From contig NC_026507.1 of assembly GCF_000182925.2 (NCBI RefSeq), positions 1,984,001 to 2,048,000 of the forward strand: 64,000 nucleotides of DNA, given 5' to 3'. The DNA is from Neurospora crassa OR74A. Lineage: Eukaryota; Ascomycota; Sordariomycetes; Sordariales; Sordariaceae. Below are positions 44,869-56,466 of the stretch, piece after piece. The notes under the pieces are model-generated. The model worked only from the letters and a program-made list of their open reading frames with translations, was not told the DNA's origin and made no database searches. The position numbers and the translations under genes are program-made. Position 1 is the stretch's first letter; every line of letters starts with the position of its first letter.

Positions 44869-46651
44869 GATGGGCTGGCGTTGGTTTTGGCGCAATCTTT
44901 ACAAATGGGTTCAAGTTGAATAAAAGTAATCAGGAGTCTGGCTATAATTATCATGGAAAATCACACCCTCCCAACCACCCCGACATGGGTCGGTTGCCCA
45001 GAACACATTACCGTATCGCAGTGAGACATATCTCATGGTTCTCCTTATTCCGCTTCAGGCCTACTTTAAATGTTCTTTATTGGCAGCCACGACCAGCACT
45101 TATACCCAAGCTCCGATGCCACTTATTACAGCCCGGAGCCAAAACAATCCTTCGCCATAGCGGACGTTAATCGGGAGCTCCGGTGGTGGCACGGGTGAGC
45201 AACTGCCGTGATCTGCCGAATTATCAACTGTCCGTAATGTGGATGTTTTGTTGGATAATCGCCGGCAAGCGGAAGCTCTAGTGATGAGAATCACCCGTGG
45301 CCGAGATGAGTCGGAGATCGAATTCGTAGTTATTGCCTAGGCAAGACGATGCAGCTGGAAGCGCCGCCTTCTCAACCATGTCCTCTCCACTTGATGCCGA
45401 GCTCGCCATTGATCCCGACACCCGGAGACTTGGAACCAGGCACACCATCGGACACCCTTGTTGTTTCCGGCTGTCGGCCTCCACATGTGCGGACGCATGC
45501 TTTTCCCCGCCCGCCCCTGGACGGAGCACGGAGAGGGCTTCGGGAGGATCCGGTACTTGTTGGCTACACAGTAGACTCACCGCGAAGCATGCTTGACTCT
45601 ACCTCCATCCTTTCAGCATATGTTGGATTCAAAGCGGAAACGCCATAGGCGATTGAACAAACAAAAAATAGAAAGGCTCAAAGGCAAGCATCAAAGAAGT
45701 TCACGAGCCTGCGAACTGAATTAACAGGAATGCTCTCCCCCACACGGCTCATGACCGTTGCGTGAGCGAGCACCAAATGACATAATTGTTATAGCTAGTG
45801 TTGGCATCCAATGAGAGATGCAGGTGATTGCGCAATGAGCCGCCAGGCCGAAAGAGGGAGCGATTGCCCCTCGTTCCTCAGGGCATCCTCATGGAGGGGC
45901 CAAATACACCCCGCGTTTTGGAGCTCAAAAAGAGACAAAAAGGTTGTCTTGGCTCGCTTTGGCTTCATGTCATGGTGGCAGTGGTGTGTGATTGTGTGAG
46001 ACACTACAGCAAAGACTTTTTAATTGTTGGATTTGGTTTGGGATGAGGCACTGCAACAGTTGATGGAGAGGGGGATGGGATGGCACACAGCCGGGAGTGC
46101 AGCGGGAACCACATGTAATCTTCGGGGAGCATGTATGGACGAAGAGACGAGGGGGTATCCCGACTGAAGAGCTGCCCCGGTGGAAACAAACGAACTCGTG
46201 AGAACCTCGATGAGTTCTTTGCTACGTATGTAAGAAAGTGAGAGCTGTACTGTACAGAGAGCGTGTAACCTTGGTGGCTTTTGCAATACGTAAATACACT
46301 CCCTACTTGTCAATGCTTTCTAGTCGTTACAAGACCGAGACAGTCATGATGTTCATCTGGTTAGAACTGGAAGCCTTTCGGCGGCGACATTGAGGGATGT
46401 GATAGATTCCGGAAGCTAAAAGATGTACGTACTTCTGCGTGTGTGTGTGTACATGGCGCGAGCTGGAGCTGCCCGGGGGGATTAGTCAAACCGCAAAGTA
46501 CCATAGAAAACAAGATGCTTTTAAATGCCTCCGCCGCCCCTCATCCAACTTGCATGCTCTGATTTATTTCAGCTTCTCTCTTCTTTCATCTATTTCTGCT
46601 GTTTTTCTGAGATACCCATTCCTCTTTTCCCACCACACAACATAATTCACA
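44869..46651. other. Intergenic upstream of peroxiredoxin
   Basis: No supported gene. A GC-rich block at 45333-45650 is open in two plus-strand frames at once with no recognised motif, so it is left uncalled. The 300 bases before 46652 are the pyrimidine-rich promoter and leader of the peroxiredoxin gene. Confidence 0.5.
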
Positions 46652-47498
46652 ATGGCCTCCACCGACCGCAACGCTCCGTAAGTCCTCGAGCCTCCTTCGT
46701 CATCACTGTCCACAAAGCTCGTTTTGCGCGGATGAACGACTGACCCGTGATTCCCAATGCAGCCTCCGCCTGGGCACCATTGCCCCCAACTTCCAGGCTG
46801 ACACCACCACGGGTCCCATTGACTTCCACGAGTTCATTGGCGACAACTGGGTCATCCTCTTCTCCCACCCCGAGGACTACACCCCCGTCTGTACCACCGA
46901 GCTCGGCGAGATGGCCCGCCTCGAGCCCGAGTTCAAGAAGCGCGGCGTCAAGCTGATCGGTCTCTCCGCCAACACCCTCGGCAGCCACGAGGGCTGGATC
47001 AACGACATCAAGGATGTCACCGGCTCCCAGGTCCAATTCCCCATCATTGCCGACAAGGAGCGCAAGGTTGCCTACCTCTACGACATGTAAGTATACCCAC
47101 CACATCTCACAGATAGGGAGGGGGGTTTTGGGGAAAGTGGGCATCGAGTTGCTGACACTCTGTTCTACAGGCTCGACTACCAGGACACCACCAACGTCGA
47201 CGAGAAGGGCATCGCCTTCACCATCCGCTCCGTCTTCGTCATCGACCCCAAGAAGACCATCCGCACCATCCTCGCGTACCCCGCCTCGACCGGCCGCAAC
47301 TCCGCCGAGATCCTCCGCATCGTCGACTCCCTCCAGACCGGCGACAAGCACAAGGTCACCACCCCCATTAATTGGGTCCCTGGTGATGACGTTATTGTCC
47401 ACCCTTCCATCAAGGGAGAGGAGGCCACCCGTCTCTTCCCCAACCTCAAGGCTGTCAAGCCCTACCTCCGCTTCACTCCCCTTCCCAAGGACGCTTAA
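46652..47498 (+). CDS. 1-Cys peroxiredoxin (Prx6/yeast Prx1 type)
   Basis: Thiol peroxidase that reduces hydrogen peroxide, peroxynitrite and lipid hydroperoxides. Exons 46652-46677, 46763-47086 and 47171-47498 join in phase to 225 residues, the usual Prx6 length. The peroxidatic cysteine lies in FSHPEDYTPVCTTELGEMAR; the Thr-Pro-x-x-Cys geometry and the later Arg are conserved. The C-terminal Prx6 domain follows (SVFVIDPKKTIRTILAYPA, STGRNSAEILRIVDSLQ, NWVPGDDVIVHPSIK). No obvious mitochondrial presequence is encoded from this ATG (MASTDRNAP), so a cytosolic product is likely. Codon bias is strong, indicating high expression. Identity is firm. Confidence 0.96.
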
Positions 47499-50400
47499 GC
47501 GTAGGGCGGACGTGGCTTGTCTGAAGTGTGCTGTGACGGTGTTGGGAGGCTGGTTTGGGGACTGGACTTCTCTCTTCTTTTTCATTCGCTCTCAAGCGTA
47601 GTCACCCAAAAACAACAATGAACAAACAGATAATTGAAATGAAATAAAAAATAACTAATGACGAACAACAACCGCTCCTGACTGCTGCACAGCTGGCCGT
47701 CTCTGGCAATTAATTTGATAAAAAGGCATTGTGCTTAAGTGATTCACTTGGCCTCGCAGTCTTCGACTTGCTGGTCTTGGCCGCCTGGCATGCTGGCTGT
47801 CGAGCATATGTCACGGATGGGCAGTTACGTGGGAGTTCGAGAGATGGCTTTCACACTGGCCTGGGTTAGACGTTGGCATGCAAAGATGATTAGGCCTCGC
47901 AGGACTGACAGCTTACGTCTTTGTTCTATAATGGTTATTTTGTTTTTCTCTTCTTGTTCTTTACTGTACTGTATGGATGCTAAGAAACATGCAAGTCGTG
48001 ACCTCGATATTGGAAACAAAGGTTGCATACGAATTCAGGGTTGGCACGAATCAGTATAACCGACGGTTATTATACTATTTAGTGCATGCGGCATGTGTTA
48101 GACCCAAGGGCTACGGTAGATGATTGGAATCTCCAAATTTTTTGTTAGAAAGAATCCACATGGAAAAGGGGCCTAATCACCAAGTGATGCCATGCGGAAC
48201 GCCAATACTACGCGGTCAACGTTCTGATGGGTGATGTTGGAAGGTTTGACCGAACCCGAGAAAGATAAGTAAGCATAGCAAGCGCGCTGGCATGGTTCGT
48301 TTCCTTTGGTTAGCTATTCCGTCGCTTGGTGTTTCGTATCCCTAAAGGGGAAATGTCCCGATGACGCCGGGGGAAGTGAGAGTAAAAGTGTGAACCTTGT
48401 TAGCCACGAGATAGCGGTAGGGATGTGAGGTAAACCGGAAACTGGGTGGGATGGCAGTGGGTGTCAACGGTTCAATTAAAGGAGGGGGCCGAGGGGAGAG
48501 TGTCCTGTATACCTAGGATATGGTGGTATGCCCGTGAAACAAAGTCAAAGATGATGACAGCTGACGCCAAAAAAGGAGAGAGGAGGAAGACCTATTCTTG
48601 TGTTGTGCGATTGCGGACTTTGGAGAGAAACTGAACTCGGAATGGTTGACGAGAAACGGGAACTTCAAGATGTCAGATTGTGCCGAGTGTGGATCCTTTT
48701 CCCGAGGGAGTCCCTGAGAAGTTCTTGGCATTGCTTCTCGAAGGCGGACGACTTTGCTGCGATTTGTCAAGAAAAGCGCAGCTCCAAGCCACCACCTGAT
48801 TCGTGTGGCTCTCTTTGTCGAAGGTTGCAGCATCGAATCCACCCTTTTGTGTGCCTTGGGATCCATCGTCCACGAGAACCACGCGGAGCGTCGTGTCAAT
48901 CCCTAGCGCGACTGACGCCTGCCCCTGAATGGCCTATCTTGCGACCATGTCGAAAAGGCAGTGAAGACATGTCGAGTAAGGGAGAAGAGAGTTTTCAAAT
49001 TTCATGTGGGTTTTTCCCTGGGACGAGGGGGATCTCTGCGGGCCTATACCTCCACATACCTTTCCTTTTGGCATATAGTATTAAAGCAAAGTTGATTGAT
49101 GAAGGGGGTTTCAGTTCGGCGACTCTTCAACCCGCAGGGAATCAAAGAAAAGAGGAAGAGGTTGTAGCAGCTAAAAGCAACCCCATTCCCGTCCGCAGTC
49201 CCTTGTCTAGTACTTTTAGGTACACTGCACTACTGTCCGACTTCACTTCCATTTTCTTTCTCTTGCACCAAACGGCCGACGAGTGATCTCCGCACCTTGC
49301 ATTACCTACCTACTTATCTCCTGCGATCCTTTATACACGCGGGCGCACGAACCGGGCAAACCGCTTACAAAGTCTAGAACTAGACTAGATTCCTGGTCCA
49401 TAGAGCTAGGTAGGTGGTAGGGTACCTAGTCGTTGTACTTTCCTCCGTCCTCTCCCTTGAACGCCGAGTCCGTGCGGCACCCTGCAAGAACTCTACCACC
49501 GACTCTACCTGCACACCGGTGCGCGCTCTCTGCCCCGACCACTTCGACTGAACGTGTCAGTATTGCGTCTTTCATCCCTCCTTTCTACTCTCGTCCGTTG
49601 TTTTGTCCCGCCTGTTCCATCCCATCTGTTCGTCTACCCGTTCGCCTGCGCGTCAGCCCCGCCGCCGCCCGTACAACTGAAGTAGAGGTATACGCTCGAC
49701 GAAGCCCTGGTTACGGAGGGACACCAGATCGGAAATCAAAGGAAGCATTAACTTCGTCGCAACATCAATTTCATCTTCCATCTTTGGTTACGTCAGAACA
49801 AACACCGACCCTACGGTACATCGTCGCCTTGCCACCTCTGCGACGATTTAATCAGGTACGCTTCGCATTACCCATTTCCCATCTCAAATTGGTTGATTCC
49901 ACGGCCCCTGATCCCTCTCTTCGTTGTCGCCCTTCCATATGCCCATCTCGTCACTGCCTTCCAATTTCTACGCTGTGCCATTGCGCAGTCCCCCCATGAT
50001 CCACGCCGCCCTTCCTGCCAGGTTGGAGGTGCCTGACACTCGCGGCCTCTCCGAGTTCCCACTGCCCGCACGGCTAATCCCCACAACATGTTTGGGTTTC
50101 TGCTTCAGGTCGGCCGGCCAAGATTCCCTTCTTCGCTGTTCCCCTCGCATTCCTTTCCATGCTGGTAGGGAATATGGCTGCTAGGCTCATGGCAAAGGCC
50201 GCGGAATGGTACGAGAGTCTTGAGAACTTACTCGGGGCAGCCTGGTGTGTCTAGCCCCTGGGCTCCGTCCAAGGTGTGAATGCTCCCAGGATAGCCATCG
50301 CTCACCTTGACCCATTGTCCCGGAATTGACTCCTGTCTGTGCCTCAACGGCGGACCCAACGGATCCTGGACTTTTCCCTCCCACTCTTTTCCTCGGCTGG

Positions 50401-50610
50401 ACCCGCGTTTGTCATTTGCCAGGTGACTGCATCTTGGCTCGCCCTCACTTTTCTCGGATTGTGCCGTCGCCCTCCTGCACTGCTCCTCTTTCACATGACC
50501 TTTTACTTCCTTGGACTTCTTGTGACTATGCCCATGTCTTGTCGCCTGTTTCACTCTCAAGAGCCTTTTTGCATAGATAGTTTTGCGCTGCAGGCGCAGC
50601 AACTGTCGAA
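47499..50610. other. Long interval, right part likely 5' leader of the Kelch/BTB gene
   Basis: No supported protein gene. From about 49300 the plus strand is pyrimidine-rich and contains several upstream ATGs, including one opening at 49936, and an acceptor-like CTGCAG just before the downstream start codon. This looks like a long, possibly spliced 5' leader. TAGGTAGG/TACCTACC elements occur near 49304 and 49408. Confidence 0.5.
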
Positions 50611-53600
50611 ATGGCGGGCTTTGGACTGACATCGCCGACTTCAGACCAGCAGCCGCCGAGTGCTTTCGACCTCAGTCGCTTCTCCGATTCCGAATCCGAG
50701 GAACAGACCTCTCGTTCTCCTGCAAGGACCCCGTCCGAGTTTTTGTCTTCAGCTTTCCGCGGCATCAAAAAGATCACTCCCGGCCGGGAGGAGTTTGCGA
50801 GGCTCACGCGCCAACCTTCACAGCTCGGTCTACGACGACCCGCTGAGTCTAACATTCCCACCGCAGAGCGACCGTCCATATCGTCTCCTATCCATATAAA
50901 GTCTCCAAACCCACTCCAGGCGCAACATGCACGGAGCCTGAGTCTCCAAAACAGTCTTGCAAAACCTTTACCGGAACCTCCTCCACCGACGCTCTCCCCA
51001 ACGAGCCCATCAACGCCTACGCCATTCACTCAACCGCCGCTGGAAACGATTGTGAACGCAGAAGAAGACTGGATGGACAACAATCGAATGAGCCCCATGG
51101 ATTCGGCATCATCGATGGAGATGGGAGGTGGCGGCACGTATATGAGATTTCAAGAGACTGCACGACAGGATGTTAGCATGAGTAGCAGTCAGAGCAGCTT
51201 CGCAAGTGTTCACAGATCAGAAGGGGGAGATGGACGCCATGAAAACTCGACGCAGAGGAGTAATGGGCCAATGTCGGCCGGCCCCTCCCCCAACGGTGGC
51301 CCAGGGAGGTCACAGGTAGCGGGTGGCGGTGGGCCGCAACCAATGCCCTCGCCATCACAGCATTTGTCGGGTTTGATGTGCAACGTGCACCGGACAACAG
51401 GCAGAGAGCCGCCGCCTTTGGTTGGTGCTACTACGACAGTCTTGGGAGACAAACTATTCGTATTTGGTGGAAGGGTACTGTCGAGAAGCAAGCCAGCGCC
51501 ACTGACGGCTGATCTATACGAGTTGGACCTCATCCGACGACACTGGTCTAAAATCGAGGCGACCGGAGATGTTCCCCCACCTCGGTATTTTCACTCCATG
51601 TGCGCCCTCGGCGACACGAAACTCGTCTGTTATGGCGGTATGTCCCCGATATCAAGCCAAAACACCATACCACAGGATCAACAACCCGAGGTCAAGGTCA
51701 TGTCGGATATATACATTTATGACGCACCCACAAGGAAGTGGACCTTCGTTCAGACACAAGAGGCTCCCCAGGGACGATATGCTCACTGTGCATGCATTCT
51801 CCCGTCGTCGGCCGCTTTCGCATCTCACAGGGCCCCGTTCTCAGCGCTTCAGCATAATCCTTCATCGGGGAACCCCAATGAGGGCCGCATTGGAATCAAC
51901 ATTGATGGGACTGGCGGCGCAGAAATGGTGGTTATAGGAGGCCAAGATGCCGCAAATCACTATATTGAACAGATCAGTGTCTTCAACCTGCGAAGCCTCA
52001 AGTGGGTTTCAACGGAACAACTGGGCAAGAGCTGCGGTGCATATAGAAGTGTGGTTGCTCCCCTTCCACCATCCCTCGCGGCAAAAATAGGCAAGCCACA
52101 CCCGGTTAGCGGACGGCCGGACCCAGGAGCTACTTCCCAGGAGGCCAAGGATGCCGGCTCTAGCATGCTGATTTACAGCAACTACAACTTTCTCGACGTT
52201 AAGTTGGAGTTGCAAGTAAGATCGAGTGATGGAACCCTTGTCGAGACGACGATGAAAGAGCAATACAGTCCGCCAGGATTACGATTTCCCAATGGAGGAA
52301 TCATCGATCACTACTTCGTGGTTAGTGGCACCTATCTCACCTCATCGAAGCAGGAATATGCACTCTGGGCGTTGGATCTACGGAACCTCAGCTGGAGTAG
52401 AATCGATGCCGGAGGGGCTGTTTTTAGTCAAGGAAGTTGGAACAGAGGCGTGTTGTGGAACAGGAGGAACACGTTCGTCGTCTTGGGTCACCGAAAGAGA
52501 AGCCTTGTGGATGACTATAATCATCGGCGCATCAACTTCAGCAATGTCTGCATGGTAGAGCTGGAGGCCTTTGGATTCTATGACAATCCTCGGAAAACGG
52601 CGCCCATGAGCGGCTTCGTCAGTGCCAGTAGTCCTTATACCGGTCCTGGTTTGAGTCTAGCCCGTAAGGCGGGCTTTACTGCCGGCGGTAGACAACACAG
52701 CCGTGCTGCCGAAGAGCTCGGAGAGAAGGCGCTTACGATGCGGGAATTGGCGGACATGGATATTCTCTGCATAGGCGGTGAACGGATACCTGTCAACTCT
52801 AGAATCATTGCAAGGCGATGGGGGCCGTATTTTGTCCAGCTGCTCCGGGAAGGGACAGCCTGCCAGGATGGTAGCGACGTCATGACACTCAGATCCAACT
52901 CCATTTCGGCGTCGTCTGGTATGGGCCGCAGCTCCAACATGACACCCACGCCCGGAAACAGAAATACGATGGAGAGCCAGATGTCGGTATACTCGGGTGG
53001 TAGCTCAGCTGGCAAGCCGCCCAGCACCGCCGCCACATCCGTGGCGGGAAGCATCATGTCACCAACGGGTGTAGACGCTGCCGCGCTCAACAGTGCACCA
53101 ACACCGCGTACTCTTGCGCCTAATAACCGACCACGATGCCTCTATCTACCGCACACCTTCCTCACCATCCAAGCACTTCTCCACTTCCTCTATACCTCCA
53201 GCCTCCCCCAGCCTACCTCGCCGTTGTGCACTCCACAGATTCTCTGCAGTCTTCTTCAAATAGCGCGGCCGTATCGAGTGGATGGTCTCCTTGAAGCGGT
53301 GGTGGAGCGCCTGCATAACCTACTTGACAGCCGAAACGCAGCCGCAGTCTTCAATGCCACTGCCATGGCCGCCGGAGGCGGACGTGGCATTGACGGTACC
53401 CTCAACCCCAACTTCTTCCCGCCTGCCGACTTGGATGGACTGGCTAGTCCGGTCGGATCAATGCCGCCTTCCGCAAACGGCAGTGAATATGGTGGCGGCG
53501 GCAGTAGCCTTGCTGCAAGGACTGCCGCATTGCATATCAATACGACCGGGCTTCAGCAGGGCAGGAGGCCGCCTGACGAGGAGTTGAGCGCTACGAACAG

Positions 53601-53901
53601 CGTGAGTGGAAGTGAGTGGTCAGAGATTGGGGAGCATGAGAGGGAACGAGGAGGTGAAATCTGGTCTGGAGAGCTAAGCAGCGTGATTGGTCTGCAGAAG
53701 AGAGGTTTGAGGGGGCTAATGGAGGGTCGGAGGATGAGAGAGCGGACGGGAACGAACCCTGGGATGGGACTGGGAGGGCCAGGGCCGTCGAGTGGACATG
53801 GAGGTCCCGGAGGACCGAGCCTTTACGGATCAACTCCTACGGCGACATCTTCAATGCAACAAATGCAACAACGTGTCGGGACGGGGATGGGTGGTCCTTG
53901 A
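50611..53901 (+). CDS. Kelch-repeat and BTB-like protein (Mds3/Pmd1/Ral2 type)
   Basis: Single-exon gene of 1096 residues. In yeasts this family (Mds3, Pmd1, S. pombe Ral2) couples nutrient, pH or Ras signalling to development. A disordered Ser/Pro-rich N terminus (about 240 residues) contains Gly-rich patches. The Kelch region starts near residue 255 with TGREPPPLVGATTTVLGDKL, and its blades show LFVFGGRV, LVCYGGMS, MVVIGGQD, plus paired Tyr and Trp positions (YELDLIRRHW, YIYDAPTRKW, LRSLKW, LDLRNLSW). A BTB-like fold follows from about residue 705 (MDILCIGGERIPVNSRIIAR), split by a Ser/Thr/Gly insert of about 90 residues before PRCLYLPHTFLTIQALLHFL. The C-terminal third is Gly/Ser-rich. Start chosen as the first ATG after the leader (MAGFGLTSPTSD). 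Family is firm; role is inferred. Confidence 0.87.
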   Translation: MAGFGLTSPTSDQQPPSAFDLSRFSDSESEEQTSRSPARTPSEFLSSAFRGIKKITPGREEFARLTRQPSQLGLRRPAESNIPTAERPSISSPIHIKSPNPLQAQHARSLSLQNSLAKPLPEPPPPTLSPTSPSTPTPFTQPPLETIVNAEEDWMDNNRMSPMDSASSMEMGGGGTYMRFQETARQDVSMSSSQSSFASVHRSEGGDGRHENSTQRSNGPMSAGPSPNGGPGRSQVAGGGGPQPMPSPSQHLSGLMCNVHRTTGREPPPLVGATTTVLGDKLFVFGGRVLSRSKPAPLTADLYELDLIRRHWSKIEATGDVPPPRYFHSMCALGDTKLVCYGGMSPISSQNTIPQDQQPEVKVMSDIYIYDAPTRKWTFVQTQEAPQGRYAHCACILPSSAAFASHRAPFSALQHNPSSGNPNEGRIGINIDGTGGAEMVVIGGQDAANHYIEQISVFNLRSLKWVSTEQLGKSCGAYRSVVAPLPPSLAAKIGKPHPVSGRPDPGATSQEAKDAGSSMLIYSNYNFLDVKLELQVRSSDGTLVETTMKEQYSPPGLRFPNGGIIDHYFVVSGTYLTSSKQEYALWALDLRNLSWSRIDAGGAVFSQGSWNRGVLWNRRNTFVVLGHRKRSLVDDYNHRRINFSNVCMVELEAFGFYDNPRKTAPMSGFVSASSPYTGPGLSLARKAGFTAGGRQHSRAAEELGEKALTMRELADMDILCIGGERIPVNSRIIARRWGPYFVQLLREGTACQDGSDVMTLRSNSISASSGMGRSSNMTPTPGNRNTMESQMSVYSGGSSAGKPPSTAATSVAGSIMSPTGVDAAALNSAPTPRTLAPNNRPRCLYLPHTFLTIQALLHFLYTSSLPQPTSPLCTPQILCSLLQIARPYRVDGLLEAVVERLHNLLDSRNAAAVFNATAMAAGGGRGIDGTLNPNFFPPADLDGLASPVGSMPPSANGSEYGGGGSSLAARTAALHINTTGLQQGRRPPDEELSATNSVSGSEWSEIGEHERERGGEIWSGELSSVIGLQKRGLRGLMEGRRMRERTGTNPGMGLGGPGPSSGHGGPGGPSLYGSTPTATSSMQQMQQRVGTGMGGP

Positions 53902-54380
53902 GCTTTTGTCTGAAGGATCCAAGTAGGTGAGGTGAACGGATAGTACAAACTTGGCATGTCGTTGATTTACCCGGGGATTTAGCGGGCATTTAGGAGGCGG
54001 TGGCTATGTGTGGGAGCCGGAAGTTTATGTGGATGCCATATACCGATAGATGTTTAGTAGATATTGAATAATGGATAAGTCCAAAACATGCATGGCCGAG
54101 AACACATCACTGGGCAGTGGATGAATAACAGGTGCGGGGTTAGGGTTGAACATCATGTATTGCAGCCTATCAATGGATCATGCGCCGATCTGTTGATGAC
54201 AGCACCTCCGCACCTGCCTGGACCACCGGGCACATTGCACTTGGAACAGAATTGCATCTAGCAGTCATATGATCAATAGCCGACATCGGGGAGACTGTCA
54301 ACGTCCTTCATTTTGGAAACTGAGCTCAGTGTCATCATAGCACTCCATCCCATTTCTCTACGTCCCAACCCATCCTCACC
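53902..54380. other. Short intergenic with a telobox
   Basis: 3' region of the Kelch gene and promoter of the adenylyltransferase gene. A TTAGGGTT element lies at 54140-54147. Confidence 0.6.
54140..54147 (+). promoter_or_regulatory. Telobox (TTAGGGTT) upstream of the adenylyltransferase gene
   Basis: Same eight bases as the element before rps2, here about 234 bases before the start codon. Could be a Tbf1-type site or chance. Confidence 0.3.
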
Positions 54381-55802
54381 ATGACCACCATCAATAAAAG
54401 GGACCAACTGCCCTCCCTCCTCCTCCTCCCCTTCCCACCCCACCCCTCCAACCGCACCCTCCTTGATGCCGCCTACCGCCCCCCTCTCACCGCCGTCCTC
54501 TCCAAGCTCAAACACGCCAACCCGCACGGCGCATCCAAGCTCATCATCGCCGTCGCCGTCCCCATCCTCCAAGGGCCGCCCTACCAGCTGCGCTCCAAGA
54601 CCTTGCTCTGGTCGCAAGCGCAAGCGCTCATTGCGGGCCTGTACGCCATCATCTCCGTCATTTGCGCCCGCTTGAAAATCAGCACGGAGATTGATGGTGG
54701 TCCGGGGTCGGTGGATGCGACGGTTGTGCTGGTTGATCATGATCGGGGACGCAAGCCATTGAGTGCTGAAGACCGGGCCCTGCGGGGGGATTCGAAAAGC
54801 AGTAATAGTCTGATTGAGACGAACAACACGGTCGTGGTAGACTTGGCGACATTTGCGGACGCCTATCACCCGTGGAATTATATTTTTCATGTGCGCACCG
54901 AGCAGGGCATCCGGTTGAACGAGGTGTATTTGCAGATGGCGGAGGGGAAGATGATTGGAGCACATGCGCTTCGGCAGGAGCAATTGGTGGGTGTGGAGGG
55001 GGGGTTGACACTGCATCATGGGCTTGTTGGAGATGATACTACGGCGGGAGCGGGAGCAGCTGGAGGGGCGGGGAACGGGGAGGGAAGACGGGTATCAGGA
55101 GTGCCGGTAGTTTGTCTAGGAGGGACCTTTGACTATCTCCATCCGGGCCACAAGCTGCTCCTGACCGCGGGCGCTTTGCTCTTGGGAGTGCCGAGCAAAG
55201 ATGAGCTGTCACTGCCGGCTACTTCGCCCAGGCGACGCGAGCCGTGCAAATACATCATTGGGATCACGGGCGATGAGCTACTCAAGAACAAGAAGTTTGC
55301 AGAATACGTGCAGTCGTGGGAGACGCGGGCGCGGAACGTCATTTACTTTTTATCCAGGCTTCTACAGCTCTCGGACAAGGGATGGAGAGAGGCAATGGGC
55401 CCTGCGGCCGGCGACAACATCCACTCCGCCGCCGCGGCAGGAGTGCAAATCGACGAGAAAGACGGCGATTTCCGCGCGGCTTTCAGGGATGGCACGATCA
55501 TCGTGCAATGCGTACGGATACAAGATGCTTTTGGGCCGACGGTCACGGAGGAAAATATCGATGTGCTGGTCGTGTCGGGGGAGACGCGGTCGGGTGGAAA
55601 GGCCGTCAATGACAAGCGGGCGGAACAGGGATGGAAGACACTGGAGGTTTTTGAGGTTGATGTGTTAAATGCGGATGAGATCCCGGAGGACGTGGGAGAA
55701 GACGTCAAGGCTACCGAAGATTTCACTTCCAAGATTAGTAGTACCGTCATTAGACAGCAGAGGGCGGCGCAGGCTACGGGGAAGAGCGAGCCTAAGATTT
55801 GA
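54381..55802 (+). CDS. Phosphopantetheine adenylyltransferase (Cab4 / COASY PPAT domain)
   Basis: Joins ATP and 4'-phosphopantetheine to make dephospho-CoA, the fourth step of CoA synthesis. Single exon, 473 residues. The N-terminal half is a variable eukaryotic extension (start MTTINKRDQLPSLLLLPFPP). The nucleotidyltransferase domain begins near residue 240 with VVCLGGTFDYLHPGHKLLLT, in which T-F-D and H-P-G-H form the T/HxGH ATP site. KYIIGITGDELLKNKKFAEY and the C-terminal ISSTVIRQQ (the ISSTxIR ATP-binding motif) complete it. An inserted segment between strands (SAAAAGVQIDEKDGD) is longer than in bacteria. Dephospho-CoA kinase is not fused, as is usual for fungi. Identity is firm. Confidence 0.93.
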   Translation: MTTINKRDQLPSLLLLPFPPHPSNRTLLDAAYRPPLTAVLSKLKHANPHGASKLIIAVAVPILQGPPYQLRSKTLLWSQAQALIAGLYAIISVICARLKISTEIDGGPGSVDATVVLVDHDRGRKPLSAEDRALRGDSKSSNSLIETNNTVVVDLATFADAYHPWNYIFHVRTEQGIRLNEVYLQMAEGKMIGAHALRQEQLVGVEGGLTLHHGLVGDDTTAGAGAAGGAGNGEGRRVSGVPVVCLGGTFDYLHPGHKLLLTAGALLLGVPSKDELSLPATSPRRREPCKYIIGITGDELLKNKKFAEYVQSWETRARNVIYFLSRLLQLSDKGWREAMGPAAGDNIHSAAAAGVQIDEKDGDFRAAFRDGTIIVQCVRIQDAFGPTVTEENIDVLVVSGETRSGGKAVNDKRAEQGWKTLEVFEVDVLNADEIPEDVGEDVKATEDFTSKISSTVIRQQRAAQATGKSEPKI

Positions 55803-55825
55803 CTTGGTGTCGAACGGACTCAACC

Positions 55826-55866
55826 TCACACACACACACACATACATACACATACATACACATACA
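55826..55866. repeat. CA/CATA microsatellite
   Basis: About eight CA units grading into CATA-type units just after the stop codon of the upstream gene. Confidence 0.9.
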
Positions 55867-56190
55867 GTGAGTGATACATATATAATATATACGCACAAAG
55901 ATAGGTGTAGAAGAGGACATGGGCTTGTTGTTTGTTGGTCGTAGAACACATGTACAGAGTGGCCGGGCATTAAGATAGGTCCTGCACAGACATGCCTACG
56001 TTATTGGACAATATGGAATGAACCCAATGGATGAAATAATCATAATCACATTGTATAGGGAGCTCGAAGAGGCTCAACGTACCTCAGTCGTATGACTAGT
56101 CTTTTCAATAAATATTATCGCAAACGTCACCTCTCAAGTTAAGGACTGACTATCTCACCCATCGATATCCAAATTCCCAACCCCCCCCTC

Positions 56191-56192
<2 letters not shown>

Positions 56193-56224
<32 letters not shown>
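56193..56224. repeat. A32 homopolymer
   Basis: Thirty-two A residues in intergenic DNA, preceded by a C-rich stretch. Confidence 0.9.
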
Positions 56225-56226
<2 letters not shown>

Positions 56227-56359
56227 CGAAAAAAAAAGATTGGGGTCCCCAAAATCACTGTCAAGACAGGGAAATAAGAGAAGCCTCGAATAAAAAGAAT
56301 GACAAGTACCAGGACACGACGTCAACAAAGTTTACTTTTGAAACAAAAAAAAATCGTGC

Positions 56360-56466
56360 TGACAAGAGTGGGATTCGAACCCACGCCCTTTCGGACCACG
56401 GAACCTTGGAAGGAATATTAAGGGTTAACCTTAACGTGGCGCCTTAGACCGCTCGGCCATCTTGCC
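56360..56466 (-). tRNA. tRNA-Leu (AAG) with a 27-base intron
   Basis: The minus strand folds as a class II tRNA. Acceptor stem GGCAAGA pairs with TCTTGTC, with A as discriminator. The D arm is GGCCGAGCGGTCTAAGGC. The anticodon stem CCACG/CGTGG encloses loop TTAAGGC with anticodon AAG (56432-56430). A 27-base intron (56428-56402) follows base 37, the standard nuclear position. A long variable arm (TCCGAAAGGGC) is typical of tRNA-Leu. The T arm is GTGGG-TTCGAAT-CCCAC. All stems are canonical, so the gene looks functional. Confidence 0.96.

Larger units (their letters stand above)
55803..56359. other. Intergenic between adenylyltransferase and tRNA-Leu
   Basis: No gene visible. Carries a CA/CATA repeat (55826-55866) and a 32-base A run (56193-56224). 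Confidence 0.65.

Noticed and set aside
45333-45650. Possible gene in a GC-rich block open in two frames
   Set aside because: Both frames are Pro/Ser/Thr-rich without any motif, and being open in two frames is expected from base composition.
46647-47585. 312-codon minus-strand frame
   Set aside because: Antisense shadow of the highly biased peroxiredoxin exons; Gly/Val/Asp-rich as expected for reverse reading of C-ending codons.
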